From assembly GCF_900188275.1 (NCBI RefSeq), contig NZ_FZNY01000002.1, positions 434,001 to 498,000 on the forward strand: 64,000 nt of DNA. The letters run 5' to 3'. The translations under genes and the position numbers were made by a program. Below, piece by piece: positions 55,393 through 62,936 of this stretch. The notes beneath the pieces are model-generated. The model did no database searches. It saw nothing but the letters and a program-made list of their open reading frames with translations, and had not been told where the DNA came from. This DNA is from Dokdonia pacifica (GTDB lineage Bacteria > Bacteroidota > Bacteroidia > Flavobacteriales > Flavobacteriaceae). Every line of letters starts with the position of its first letter. Within the stretch, counting starts at the first letter, position 1.

Positions 55393-55727
55393 AATTCTGA
55401 ATGTGCATTCAATTGTTTTTGTAAAAGAAGTTCGGTTTGACTCATAAGTTCTTTAAAGAAAACGAGTAATTTCATTCCGTAAGGAGTTACATAGGCGCCT
55501 CCTCCTCCTGCGCCTCCTTTTTGTAAACGGACCACTTCGTGATTTGCGAGCGTATTAATCTGATGAATTAACCGCCATGCCTTTCTATAAGAAATGCCTG
55601 TTTCGCGAGAGGCGCCAGATAGTGAACTTGTTTTCTCTATAGCCATAAGCAACTGTACATGGCCTTTACCCATCCATTTATCGCCATTTATCTCAATCCA
55701 GATTCTATTTCTAATTTGAACTTCCAT
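55383..55727 (-). CDS. ModE N-terminal-type winged-helix regulator without molybdate-binding domain
   Basis: The 114-residue protein matches the LysR-like winged HTH of ModE: LLMAIEKTSSLSGASRETGI then SYRKAWRLIHQINTL, followed by VVRLQKGGAGGGGAYVTPYG. The C-terminal molbindin (TOBE) domains found in full ModE are missing. Such single-domain proteins are usually believed to control Moco genes, yet how they sense molybdate is not clear. It overlaps moeA by 17 bases and the permease gene by 10, so expression is coupled with the operon it may regulate. Confidence 0.9.
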   Translation of the reverse strand: MEVQIRNRIWIEINGDKWMGKGHVQLLMAIEKTSSLSGASRETGISYRKAWRLIHQINTLANHEVVRLQKGGAGGGGAYVTPYGMKLLVFFKELMSQTELLLQKQLNAHSELWE

Positions 55728-56913
55728 AGGGTAAGATTAAGGTTTCTACTAAGTTTCCTTTGTCTACTTTTTTTATTTCTTCAGGGATACAAACCAATGC
55801 ATTTGCGGCTGCAAAACTAATGACTGTAGATGAGCTCTGATGATCTAGAATTTCTACTGAATTTTTATGAACTCTCGCTTTGAGAAATAACGTTTTATTA
55901 AATCTATTTTCAAAGGGTTCTGAAATAGGTAATTGAACACGCATTAATCCAGAATGTGAATTCCCAACGAATCTATCAATGAATTCAATGACATACACAT
56001 AGAAGCACGTTAATGTAGAAGCAGGGTTCCCTGGAAGTGCAAATACGTATGTCGTATCTTTTTTACCAAAAAATAGTGGTTTCCCTGGCTTTTGCAATAC
56101 TTTATAAAATAATTGTTTGACGTCTAGATTTTGCAATGCAGTGCCTACAAAATCATAATCTCCTACAGAAATGCCTCCAGAAATTAATACAATATCCGAG
56201 GCTATCAAAGCGTCATGTATAATCGTTTCAGTGTCTTTTAAAGTATCTTTTGCATAATGTACAGAGACTCTCTGGATTCCCTGTTGATGCAATGCTGCTT
56301 TTAAAACTTCACTATTACTCTCATATATTTGCCCCTCTTTTAATGAATTTCCTGTGGTCACTAATTCGTTTCCGGTAACAATAATGGTGACTTTAGGGGT
56401 TTCATACACCTGCACTTTTTCAATTCCTAAGCTTTTAAGTAGTCCGATAGATACTGGAGTCATGTAATGTCCTTTAGGTAAGGCGTTGCTTCCTTTTGAA
56501 ATTTGGCTCCCAATGGCTCTCATATGCTGTCCAACTAGGGGTGCAAAATCAATAATAAGTTCAGTATTCTTTACTATAGACTTTTCTTGCATGACAACAG
56601 CATCTGCATTATCTGGGATCATTGCTCCAGTAAAAATTCTAACGGCATCACCAGGCTTCATTTTAAGATTGATAGCATCGCCCGCTTTTATTTCACCTAT
56701 AAGGTTATAGGATGTTGCGGTGTTTTCGCTTTCGCGAAAGCGTACTGCATATCCATCCATATTAGATTGTTTAAATGGAGGTAAATTAATAGGAGCATCT
56801 ATATGTGTTGCCAAAATGAACCCCAAGGCATCCTCTACGCGAAGTGTTTGCTTCTTCTTAGAAGCAAAATTTTGTTCTCTAATTTGTTGTATGGCTTGAT
56901 GTACCGATATCAT
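55711..56913 (-). CDS. moeA: molybdopterin molybdenumtransferase MoeA
   Basis: MoeA inserts molybdate into adenylated molybdopterin. The 400 residues show the usual domains: LPPFKQSNMDGYAVR near residue 45, VRIFTGAMIPDNADAVVMQE near 88, the MPT-binding domain VTIIVTGNELVT near 175, LISGGISVGDYDFV near 245 and PGKPLFFGKKDTTYVFALPG near 278, then the C-terminal beta domain. A palindrome copy is read as VRFRESENTA (about 54-60), right after the conserved DGYAVR segment. It is the first gene of the - strand Moco operon, preceded by a 722-bp gap. Confidence 0.95.
   Translation of the reverse strand: MISVHQAIQQIREQNFASKKKQTLRVEDALGFILATHIDAPINLPPFKQSNMDGYAVRFRESENTATSYNLIGEIKAGDAINLKMKPGDAVRIFTGAMIPDNADAVVMQEKSIVKNTELIIDFAPLVGQHMRAIGSQISKGSNALPKGHYMTPVSIGLLKSLGIEKVQVYETPKVTIIVTGNELVTTGNSLKEGQIYESNSEVLKAALHQQGIQRVSVHYAKDTLKDTETIIHDALIASDIVLISGGISVGDYDFVGTALQNLDVKQLFYKVLQKPGKPLFFGKKDTTYVFALPGNPASTLTCFYVYVIEFIDRFVGNSHSGLMRVQLPISEPFENRFNKTLFLKARVHKNSVEILDHQSSSTVISFAAANALVCIPEEIKKVDKGNLVETLILPYGSSN
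56727..56742. repeat. iterated palindrome inside moeA
   Basis: CGCTTTCGCGAAAGCG read on the minus strand as Arg-Phe-Arg-Glu-Ser. Confidence 0.85.
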
Positions 56914-57030
56914 ATAAAAGCGTTATGCACACACGAATATAACGAAAAAATTTATTAAATATGATCATTAAACATCAACTTATACACTTCAATAATTTAC
57001 TCACTAACAAATAGTTACATGTAATATCGA

Positions 57031-57048
57031 GTTAAATAATTGTTAATC
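57031..57048 (+). repeat. 18-bp direct repeat, unit 1
   Basis: GTTAAATAATTGTTAATC is identical to 57276-57293. The sequences after both copies also align in patches at a shift of 245-246 bases (for example GTCTATA at 57083 and 57329), so this is a diverged tandem duplication. Confidence 0.7.
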
Positions 57049-57053
57049 ATTCT

Positions 57054-57146
57054 ATGGAAATAAAACTTCAAGTAAACAATAGTGTCTATATAAGTAATAG
57101 ATCCAAATTTCAAAAAGAGATTTATAAATTAGTTAGAGATGAGTAG
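57054..57146 (+). CDS. possible 30-residue peptide gene upstream of small-RNA candidate 2
   Basis: ATG 57054 opens a frame EIKLQVNNSVYISNRSKFQK then EIYKLVRDE ending at TAG 57144. The stop codon coincides with the first bases of the duplicated RNA-like block. The corresponding part of unit 2 reads CVYNSNNQKLMKNIFINYLN, which is partly similar. It could be a real leader peptide or a decayed gene end. Confidence 0.3.
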   Translation: MEIKLQVNNSVYISNRSKFQKEIYKLVRDE

Positions 57147-57236
57147 GCATCTTTTAATTTGTTTTGATGGTTAGTGTTAATTAGAAGTACTGTCTACCAC
57201 AAAATCCCAGGGTTCCGGACTCTGGGATTTTATTTT
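57144..57236 (+). ncRNA. candidate small RNA, copy 2
   Basis: Nearly identical to 44906-44998 over ~93 bases, including the hairpin AAAATCCCAG / CTGGGATTTT at 57201-57231 followed by ATTTTTT. No + strand gene precedes it apart from the uncertain 30-residue frame, so an independent small transcript is likely. Preservation of loop and stem in both copies suggests selection or recent duplication. Confidence 0.55.
57201..57236 (+). terminator. terminator-like hairpin of small-RNA candidate 2
   Basis: AAAATCCCAG and CTGGGATTTT pair around GGTTCCGGACT, then ATTTTTT. Confidence 0.65.
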
Positions 57237-57275
57237 TTCAAATCAATCAAAAACAAATAGTTAGCTTATTTTCAG

Positions 57276-57293
57276 GTTAAATAATTGTTAATC
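57276..57293 (+). repeat. 18-bp direct repeat, unit 2
   Basis: Identical to 57031-57048; see that entry. Confidence 0.7.
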
Positions 57294-57446
57294 TTGTTAA
57301 CAAACTGAAATTTTGGCGAAGTAATTGCGTCTATAATAGTAACAATCAGAAATTGATGAAGAACATTTTTATAAATTATTTGAATTAGCCTTCTTACATT
57401 ATAAAAATTACTCAAAATATACTTGATTGAATTAAGCTAAATATAA

Positions 57447-57476
57447 GAGCCCTCTATACCAAGAGGGCTTTTTTTA
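57447..57476 (+). terminator. intrinsic terminator closing unit 2
   Basis: AGCCCTCT and AGAGGGCT form a perfect 8-bp stem around ATACCA (approximately), followed by T7. No annotated + strand gene precedes it, which points to a short transcript between about 57290 and 57476. Confidence 0.85.
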
Positions 57477-57513
57477 TGGAATCATTTTCCAGATACCTAT
57501 TCTGAAAATGCGA

Positions 57514-57601
57514 TATACGCTTTAACGCTTCGCTCTCCTGATGGTCCTGAACCTACCTTCCGACAGATAAGTCTCACAAGTTCGCTTTCGCGAAAGCGTA
57601 T
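57514..57601 (-). repeat. repeat element with iterated palindrome, copy 2
   Basis: The reverse complement starts with the exact palindrome ACGCTTTCGCGAAAGCGAAC then TTGTGAGA and ends GGAGAGCGAAGCGTTAAAGC then GTATA, matching 6995-7061 at both ends; the middle is ~20 bases longer. It lies just behind the stop of the TRIC gene, as copy 1 lies behind the M1-like gene. Confidence 0.7.
57583..57598. repeat. iterated palindrome within repeat copy 2
   Basis: CGCTTTCGCGAAAGCG, 16-bp perfect palindrome, 38 bases after the TRIC gene stop. Confidence 0.85.
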
Positions 57602-57635
57602 GTATATCAATACTACTATATATTGGCATTAGTAT

Positions 57636-58259
57636 TTACGAAGAAGGCACTTCTTTTTTATACAATCTTGGTAATTTCCATTTAAAAACAACCGCTAGAA
57701 TACGAATTGTAATAATCACAGAACCAGAAATAATCATGGCTAAAGTTTGAGATACTTCAAATCTATAAAGCACCAAATAGGTTACAGCACCCACAATACA
57801 AGCTGTTGCATATATTTCTTTATGAAAAATAATAGGAATTTCATTACACAGAATATCTCGTAATACACCACCAAAACAGGCAGATATGGTGCCTAATATC
57901 ACACAAATAAGCGGATCTAAACCAAATGCAAGACTTACCTGCACACCAGTAATGGTATATAAGCCTATTCCTATCGTATCAAATAAAAATAAGGAACGCC
58001 TAAAGTATTTAAGCTTACTTCTAAAAAGCACTGCAAATACAGCTGTAGCAAAAATAACAGTAGGAAATACTTGATCTTGCATCCATGTAACAGGTGTTTT
58101 TCCAATAAGCACATCTCGCAAGGTACCGCCGCCTATAGAGGTTATAAGCGCTATAATAAGGATTCCAAATGCATCCATACGCTTATTCATAGCTGTTAAA
58201 ACCCCAGAAATAGCAAAAGCAATAGTTCCTAAGATATCAATAAGCGTTATGATTTCCAT
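57636..58259 (-). CDS. TRIC-type (UPF0126/YicG-like) membrane channel protein
   Basis: The family forms trimeric cation channels related to eukaryotic TRIC. The 207-residue protein has seven hydrophobic segments arranged as two repeats with the characteristic glycine-rich motifs: IAFAISGVLTAMNKRMDAFG then SIGGGTLRDVLIGKTP in the first, and ISACFGGVLRDILCNEIPII in the second. Located in the inner membrane. Its start codon overlaps the stop of the RDD gene (TAATG), so the two are coupled. Confidence 0.92.
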   Translation of the reverse strand: MEIITLIDILGTIAFAISGVLTAMNKRMDAFGILIIALITSIGGGTLRDVLIGKTPVTWMQDQVFPTVIFATAVFAVLFRSKLKYFRRSLFLFDTIGIGLYTITGVQVSLAFGLDPLICVILGTISACFGGVLRDILCNEIPIIFHKEIYATACIVGAVTYLVLYRFEVSQTLAMIISGSVIITIRILAVVFKWKLPRLYKKEVPSS

Positions 58260-58981
58260 TATTGCTGTGTGTAGTAGTTATAATCTGAAATCACGCGATC
58301 TACAAATTCAATATTAGATTCTTCTGGCTGAACACCCATTTTCTTTTTTAATCTTTCTGCGAGCAAAATAATCACATTATGATGATTATTACGCTTTGCA
58401 TCAACAAACAATGTTTTTATAGTTTGTACATCTCTATCTGTAAACACAGTAACCTGAGGATAGGTAGGCACATAATCAAGAGGTAAGGTAACCAACAAGC
58501 TCTCTGATAGATTGACTCTTTTTTTCTGACTGATTACTGTTGTTCTAGCCGCTCTATCTCCTATTCGTTGTCCTTTCTCACTTAATAATATACTCACCAC
58601 CGCAATTCCGCCAGTAGTAGCTAGAATGTCTATCGTACGCATAATCCAACGTATTAAGAAGCTTCCAAATCCAGGTTTTGAACCGTCTAGTTTTACAACT
58701 CGTAGTTTCATTGCTGATTTTCCTGGAGTTTTACCATCCCAAAAGGATTCAAAAAATAAGTGATACAAAAAAGGAGGTAATCCAATAATTAAATAATACG
58801 TCCATAAATCTCTACCATCAATAAGGTCAACATCTAAAGCCGAAAAAATAAGAGCTATAAATATATAATAGGCTACTATAATTAGAAAATCAATCAAGAA
58901 TGCGAGTATTCTATCCCCTATTCCTGCTACATTTTGATAAATACTTACATTTTGAGCTGTTTCTATTTGAAAATTATCCAT
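58259..58981 (-). CDS. RDD family membrane protein
   Basis: The RDD domain is recognised by GIGDRILAFLIDFLIIVAYY near residue 20, the Arg-Asp pair in this stretch, and FFESFWDGKTPGKSAMKLRV then VKLDGSKPGFGSFLIRWIMR near 85-110. Three to four hydrophobic helices cover residues 25-150; the last ~80 residues are a soluble tail (YPQVTVFTDRDVQTIKTLFV). It faces the SpoIIM gene across 35 bases. RDD, SpoIIM and MoxR genes are often neighbours, so they probably act together at the membrane. Confidence 0.9.
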   Translation of the reverse strand: MDNFQIETAQNVSIYQNVAGIGDRILAFLIDFLIIVAYYIFIALIFSALDVDLIDGRDLWTYYLIIGLPPFLYHLFFESFWDGKTPGKSAMKLRVVKLDGSKPGFGSFLIRWIMRTIDILATTGGIAVVSILLSEKGQRIGDRAARTTVISQKKRVNLSESLLVTLPLDYVPTYPQVTVFTDRDVQTIKTLFVDAKRNNHHNVIILLAERLKKKMGVQPEESNIEFVDRVISDYNYYTQQ

Positions 58982-59016
58982 TTATTCTCTTTCTTTACTT
59001 TCTAATTTTTTATTAA

Positions 59017-60015
59017 ATGCGTGAAGCGGCTTTTGTTAAGCAAAATAAGGATAAATGGTTGAAGTTTGAAAATGTTATCAATAACAAAAGTCAAATACAT
59101 CCCGATGAACTCTCCAGTCTCTATATAGAAATAACTGATCATCTCAGTTATGCTCAGACTTTCTACCCTGGTAGTAAGACTTTAGACTACCTTAATTATA
59201 TCGCATCACAATCGCATCAAATCATTTATAAAAGTAAAAAAGAGTCTAGTAAACGCTTTATTACATTTTTTACCAAGGAGTTTCCTCTTTTGATGTACCA
59301 ATATCAAAAACAACTTCTTATTGCTTTTTTAGTATTTATGCTATTTACAATCATAGGTGCCTACAGTGCCGCAAATGACGGAGCATTTGTTAGATCAATT
59401 CTAGGTGATGGCTATGTAAATATGACACTAGAAAACATAGAGAAAGGTGATCCAATGGGAGTTTATAAAGAACAAGGGGAGTTTAATATGTTTTTAGGAA
59501 TTACTATCAATAATATTAGATTTGCTTTAATCACCTATATCTTGGGAACTATTTTTTCTATAGGTAGTCTTGTAAAAATTATGGAAACTGGAATTATGTT
59601 AGGTAGTTTTCAGTATTTTTTCTTTACAAAAGGTTTAGGATGGGAATCTGTACGAACTATATGGATACATGGAACCATCGAAATCTCTGTTATCATTATT
59701 GCTGGATGCGCAGGAATGGTTTTAGGGAATAGCATTATGTTTCCCAAAACATATACACGTCTAGAATCCTTTATAAGAGGTGTTAAAAATAGCTTGAAAA
59801 TTATAGTGAGTACCATTCCATTTTTTATTATTGCCGGTTTCTTAGAAGGATATGTAACCCGCCATACAGAAATGCCAGATTGGTTAGCCATACTTATCAT
59901 AGGAGGTTCACTCGCTCTCATTGTTTTTTATTACGTGATTTATCCAAGACAGTTATATAAAAAACAACAAAATAACCATTTACACATTCCAAAAATTCCT
60001 ACCATAAACGAATGA
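59017..60015 (+). CDS. SpoIIM family (stage II sporulation protein M-like) membrane protein
   Basis: Non-sporulating bacteria carry SpoIIM homologues in MoxR-linked operons. The 332-residue protein has a soluble N-terminus (VKQNKDKWLKFENVINNKSQ, DELSSLYIEITDHLSYAQTF) and about five to six membrane helices. The conserved SpoIIM part includes FNMFLGITINNIRFALITYI then LGTIFSIGSL, and TIWIHGTIEISVIIIAGCAG near 225. It overlaps the next gene by four bases (ATGA), showing a tight operon. Confidence 0.9.
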   Translation: MREAAFVKQNKDKWLKFENVINNKSQIHPDELSSLYIEITDHLSYAQTFYPGSKTLDYLNYIASQSHQIIYKSKKESSKRFITFFTKEFPLLMYQYQKQLLIAFLVFMLFTIIGAYSAANDGAFVRSILGDGYVNMTLENIEKGDPMGVYKEQGEFNMFLGITINNIRFALITYILGTIFSIGSLVKIMETGIMLGSFQYFFFTKGLGWESVRTIWIHGTIEISVIIIAGCAGMVLGNSIMFPKTYTRLESFIRGVKNSLKIIVSTIPFFIIAGFLEGYVTRHTEMPDWLAILIIGGSLALIVFYYVIYPRQLYKKQQNNHLHIPKIPTINE

Positions 60016-60944
60016 TACCAACCCAAAATTATATAGAATTCAAACGTAAAAGAGAGTTTGGAGATATTATTACAGATACTTTTAAATTTTTGCGCCAAAA
60101 TTTTAAAATGATATTTAAAATTCTAGCTAAGACAGCTGGAATTCCTTTTGTGTTTTTTGTAGTAGCTCAAGTATATTATAATACCCTCACCTTCTCTACA
60201 GCATTTATTCAAAGTAGCAATGCCTTTGGCGCTTTTGAAGTGACATCGATACTTGTAAGTGCTATATTTATGTACGTGTTTTTATTTTTATATTTCTCAT
60301 TTTTATTTACAGGAGTTTCGTGTATAATAAAGTCATATATCATAAATAATGGGGTCATAAAAGAAACAGAGGCAATTGATAATATCCGCGCAAAAATAGG
60401 TGGTACATTACTTGCTGGGATTGCAAAGTTTTTCATTCTAGCGCTTGGGTATATTATCTGTTTTATTCCTGGAATTTATTTTTCTGTACCATTATATTTA
60501 TTATTTGCCGTTTTTATTTTTGAAAACAAGAATGTCTCTGATGCACTTGGTAGAACATTTGATTTAGTAAAAGAAGAATGGTGGATAACCTTTTTTACAA
60601 TGTTCTTAATAGGACTTATATGGTATGTTGCCAGTTTTGTGGCTAGCCTACCAGCATTGATTTATGTTTGGTTCCAAACATTTACATCTATACAAGAAAT
60701 ATCATATACAGAACCTGATGAAATGTTTGACATTGTATCTGTTATTATCACTTCTATATCAGCAGCAATACAGTATATTATGTATGTTATTGTTCCTATA
60801 GGAGCATCATTTGTGTATTATAATCTAAATGAACGTAAACATCAAACAGGTACGCTAGAAAGAATAAATTCTATTGGAGCATCTGATGAAGAGGAAGATG
60901 ACATGACCAATGGTAGTAGTAATGGTAATTTTGGTAGATTATAA
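60012..60944 (+). CDS. polytopic membrane protein of the SpoIIM-MoxR operon
   Basis: The 310-residue product begins with a conserved-looking soluble segment EFKRKREFGDIITDTFKFLR, followed by about six hydrophobic helices (for example ILALGYIICFIPGIYFSVPL then YLLFAVFIF). This N-terminus is what I remember from Bacteroidota proteins always found between SpoIIM and DUF4129 genes. A short acidic, Asn/Ser-rich C-terminal tail follows. No enzymatic motif exists. It overlaps both neighbours (ATGA and TAATG). Confidence 0.78.
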   Translation: MIPTQNYIEFKRKREFGDIITDTFKFLRQNFKMIFKILAKTAGIPFVFFVVAQVYYNTLTFSTAFIQSSNAFGAFEVTSILVSAIFMYVFLFLYFSFLFTGVSCIIKSYIINNGVIKETEAIDNIRAKIGGTLLAGIAKFFILALGYIICFIPGIYFSVPLYLLFAVFIFENKNVSDALGRTFDLVKEEWWITFFTMFLIGLIWYVASFVASLPALIYVWFQTFTSIQEISYTEPDEMFDIVSVIITSISAAIQYIMYVIVPIGASFVYYNLNERKHQTGTLERINSIGASDEEEDDMTNGSSNGNFGRL

Positions 60945-61723
60945 TGAAGCAGAGCATTGTGTGTCTTTTCATTTTTTTAAGTTCGCTTTGCGCGAAAAGC
61001 AGCTATGCTGCACTACCGTATGTACCCACTCTTATACAAGAAAGTACTGATACTGAGATTTCACAAGAACTTCAAAAAGATACGTCTCCACTCTCTCCAA
61101 TTACACTTGATAAAAATAAAATAGAAGAATATCAAAATGATGAAGATTTTAACTATGTAGAAGTTTTTGAAGAAGATACTAGATGGAATAATATCAAACA
61201 ATGGTTTTATGATATTCTGAGTAGTATCTTTGATTGGATATTTGAAGATCAAGAAAAAGCTGTAGGAGCTTTGTCTACCTTTATTAGGCTATTACCTTAC
61301 ATTATTGGAGGCATCTTACTTATTCTAGCTATATGGGCATTTTCAAAAATGGATAGTGGTGAGATACTATTCAATAAAAAACCTGCATCCCAAGCATTCA
61401 TGTCTGATGATGAAGAGCTTATCAAACACGAAGATATCCAATCACTTATTGACAAAGCAATTGCTGCTGGAAACCATAGACTTGCCATACGATTTTATTA
61501 TTTACATGTACTTCAGAAAATGAGTGGAAAAGAGTTAATAGATTGGCAAGTGCAAAAAACAAATCACGAATACATTTATGAGGTAAAAGACCAAAATGTA
61601 CGCAAACAATTTAGACGTGTCACAGATATCTATGATTATATCTGGTACGGAAATTTTGAAGTAGATGCACAATCATTTGAAAAAGCACAATCTTCATTTT
61701 TAACATTAACAAACACACTATGA
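60944..61723 (+). CDS. DUF4129 domain protein
   Basis: The 259-residue protein has a signal peptide (QSIVCLFIFLSSLCAKSSYA), an acidic periplasmic segment, one membrane helix (LLPYIIGGILLILAIWAFSK near 118) and a C-terminal DUF4129 domain: NHRLAIRFYYLHVLQKMSGK near 183, then KTNHEYIYEVKDQNVRKQFR and IYDYIWYGNFEVDAQSFEKA. A degenerate form of the iterated palindrome (60983-60999) lies in the signal peptide. Start and stop overlap the adjacent genes. Function is unknown, but it always accompanies DUF4350 and MoxR. Confidence 0.88.
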   Translation: MKQSIVCLFIFLSSLCAKSSYAALPYVPTLIQESTDTEISQELQKDTSPLSPITLDKNKIEEYQNDEDFNYVEVFEEDTRWNNIKQWFYDILSSIFDWIFEDQEKAVGALSTFIRLLPYIIGGILLILAIWAFSKMDSGEILFNKKPASQAFMSDDEELIKHEDIQSLIDKAIAAGNHRLAIRFYYLHVLQKMSGKELIDWQVQKTNHEYIYEVKDQNVRKQFRRVTDIYDYIWYGNFEVDAQSFEKAQSSFLTLTNTL

Positions 61724-62934
61724 GTAAAACATTCAAAATACTTGTTGGTGTGTTATTAATGCTTATTGCGGCACTTGTCTTTTTAGAGTCTAGTCAGAAA
61801 GACCCTGTAAATTGGTTTAGTAGCTATGCAACAAAAGATAAAATACCATATGGTACTTTTGTACTTTATAATACTCTTAAAGAAGCTAGAGGCGCTGATG
61901 ATTTTAAAGAAATATCAAGACCTCCCTATGAATTTCTATCTGATAGCAACCATCAAAAAGGAACCTATTTTTTTGTAAATGATTATATCAGTTTTGATGA
62001 AATCGAAGCCTTGCAATTATTAGATTGGGTAGCTCGTGGCAATACATTGTATATAGGAGCACGTGGTATAGGGAAAACTATTTTGGATACACTCTCCTTA
62101 GAAACCGATTCTTATTATCAATTAGATAACTTAGATAGAAAGCCTTTATTAGAACTTGCGCATCCTGACCTTGTAACAAAAGTTCCTTATGCCTTAGATC
62201 GAGATATACAGACTTCCTATTTTGAAGAGGTAGATACTCTTAATACATATGTTTTAGGAATGTACGACTATAGAAAAGATGAAGACACGCTCTCATTAAA
62301 TGCTCCTAAAGTACATTTTATAAAACAAGCCTTTGAAGAAGGAACTATTGTAATACATCTTATGCCTGATGTATTTACCAACTATTTCATGCTTCATAAT
62401 ACCAATTACACATACACCGAGGCTGCTTTAAAATATCTTCCCGAAGAAGGACCCATTTTCTGGGACAACCACTATAAGAATGGGAAAACGCTACAAACCT
62501 CTCGTTTACGTTATTTATTAAGTAATAGGTATTTTAAATGGGCCTATTATATGCTTATTATTGGTGTAATTCTTTGGATATTCTTTGAAGGAAAACGTAA
62601 ACAAAGAGCTATACCAATTATAAAACCGTTACCAAACCAAACACTTGCTTTTACAAAAACTATTGCAGGAATGTATTATGAAAAGCAAGATCATAAAAGT
62701 ATTGCTTTGCATCAAATCAATCACTTTATGGAATACATAAGAGAGCACTATTTATTACAGACTTCAGATAGAGGACTTGATTTTATAGGAAGATTGGCTT
62801 CAAAATCTAATAATACGCAAGAAGACACAAAACGACTCATGGATTACATTACTGCCATTGGTCAGAAATATCCAATTACACAAGAAGAATTATTAAAATT
62901 AAATAAGCTTATAGAAGCTTTTAAAACTAAATAA
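61720..62934 (+). CDS. DUF4350 domain membrane protein
   Basis: The 404-residue protein starts with a hydrophobic helix (FKILVGVLLMLIAALVFLES). The DUF4350 region follows, with WFSSYATKDKIPYGTFVLYN near 31 and VNDYISFDEIEALQLLDWVA then RGNTLYIGARG near 92, a fold related to GATase-like domains. A second membrane helix lies near 278-296 (WAYYMLIIGVILWIFFEG), and the C-terminal ~100 residues are helical and cytosolic. It is two bases upstream of the MoxR start, in the same operon. Confidence 0.88.
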   Translation: MSKTFKILVGVLLMLIAALVFLESSQKDPVNWFSSYATKDKIPYGTFVLYNTLKEARGADDFKEISRPPYEFLSDSNHQKGTYFFVNDYISFDEIEALQLLDWVARGNTLYIGARGIGKTILDTLSLETDSYYQLDNLDRKPLLELAHPDLVTKVPYALDRDIQTSYFEEVDTLNTYVLGMYDYRKDEDTLSLNAPKVHFIKQAFEEGTIVIHLMPDVFTNYFMLHNTNYTYTEAALKYLPEEGPIFWDNHYKNGKTLQTSRLRYLLSNRYFKWAYYMLIIGVILWIFFEGKRKQRAIPIIKPLPNQTLAFTKTIAGMYYEKQDHKSIALHQINHFMEYIREHYLLQTSDRGLDFIGRLASKSNNTQEDTKRLMDYITAIGQKYPITQEELLKLNKLIEAFKTK

Positions 62935-62936
62935 AC

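Larger units (their letters stand above)
56914..57635. other. 722-bp intergenic region with small repeated transcription units
   Basis: The region holds the moeA promoter side (56914-56990), a first unit with a 30-residue reading frame (57054-57146) running into the small-RNA candidate copy 2, a diverged second unit shifted by ~245 bases ending in a terminator (57447-57476), and repeat copy 2 (57514-57601). These are listed separately. Confidence 0.6.

Noticed and set aside
60983-60999. Palindrome copy in the signal peptide of the DUF4129 protein
   Set aside because: CGCTTTGCGCGAAAAGC resembles the iterated palindrome but has an extra base in each arm; it was not counted with the 13 copies.
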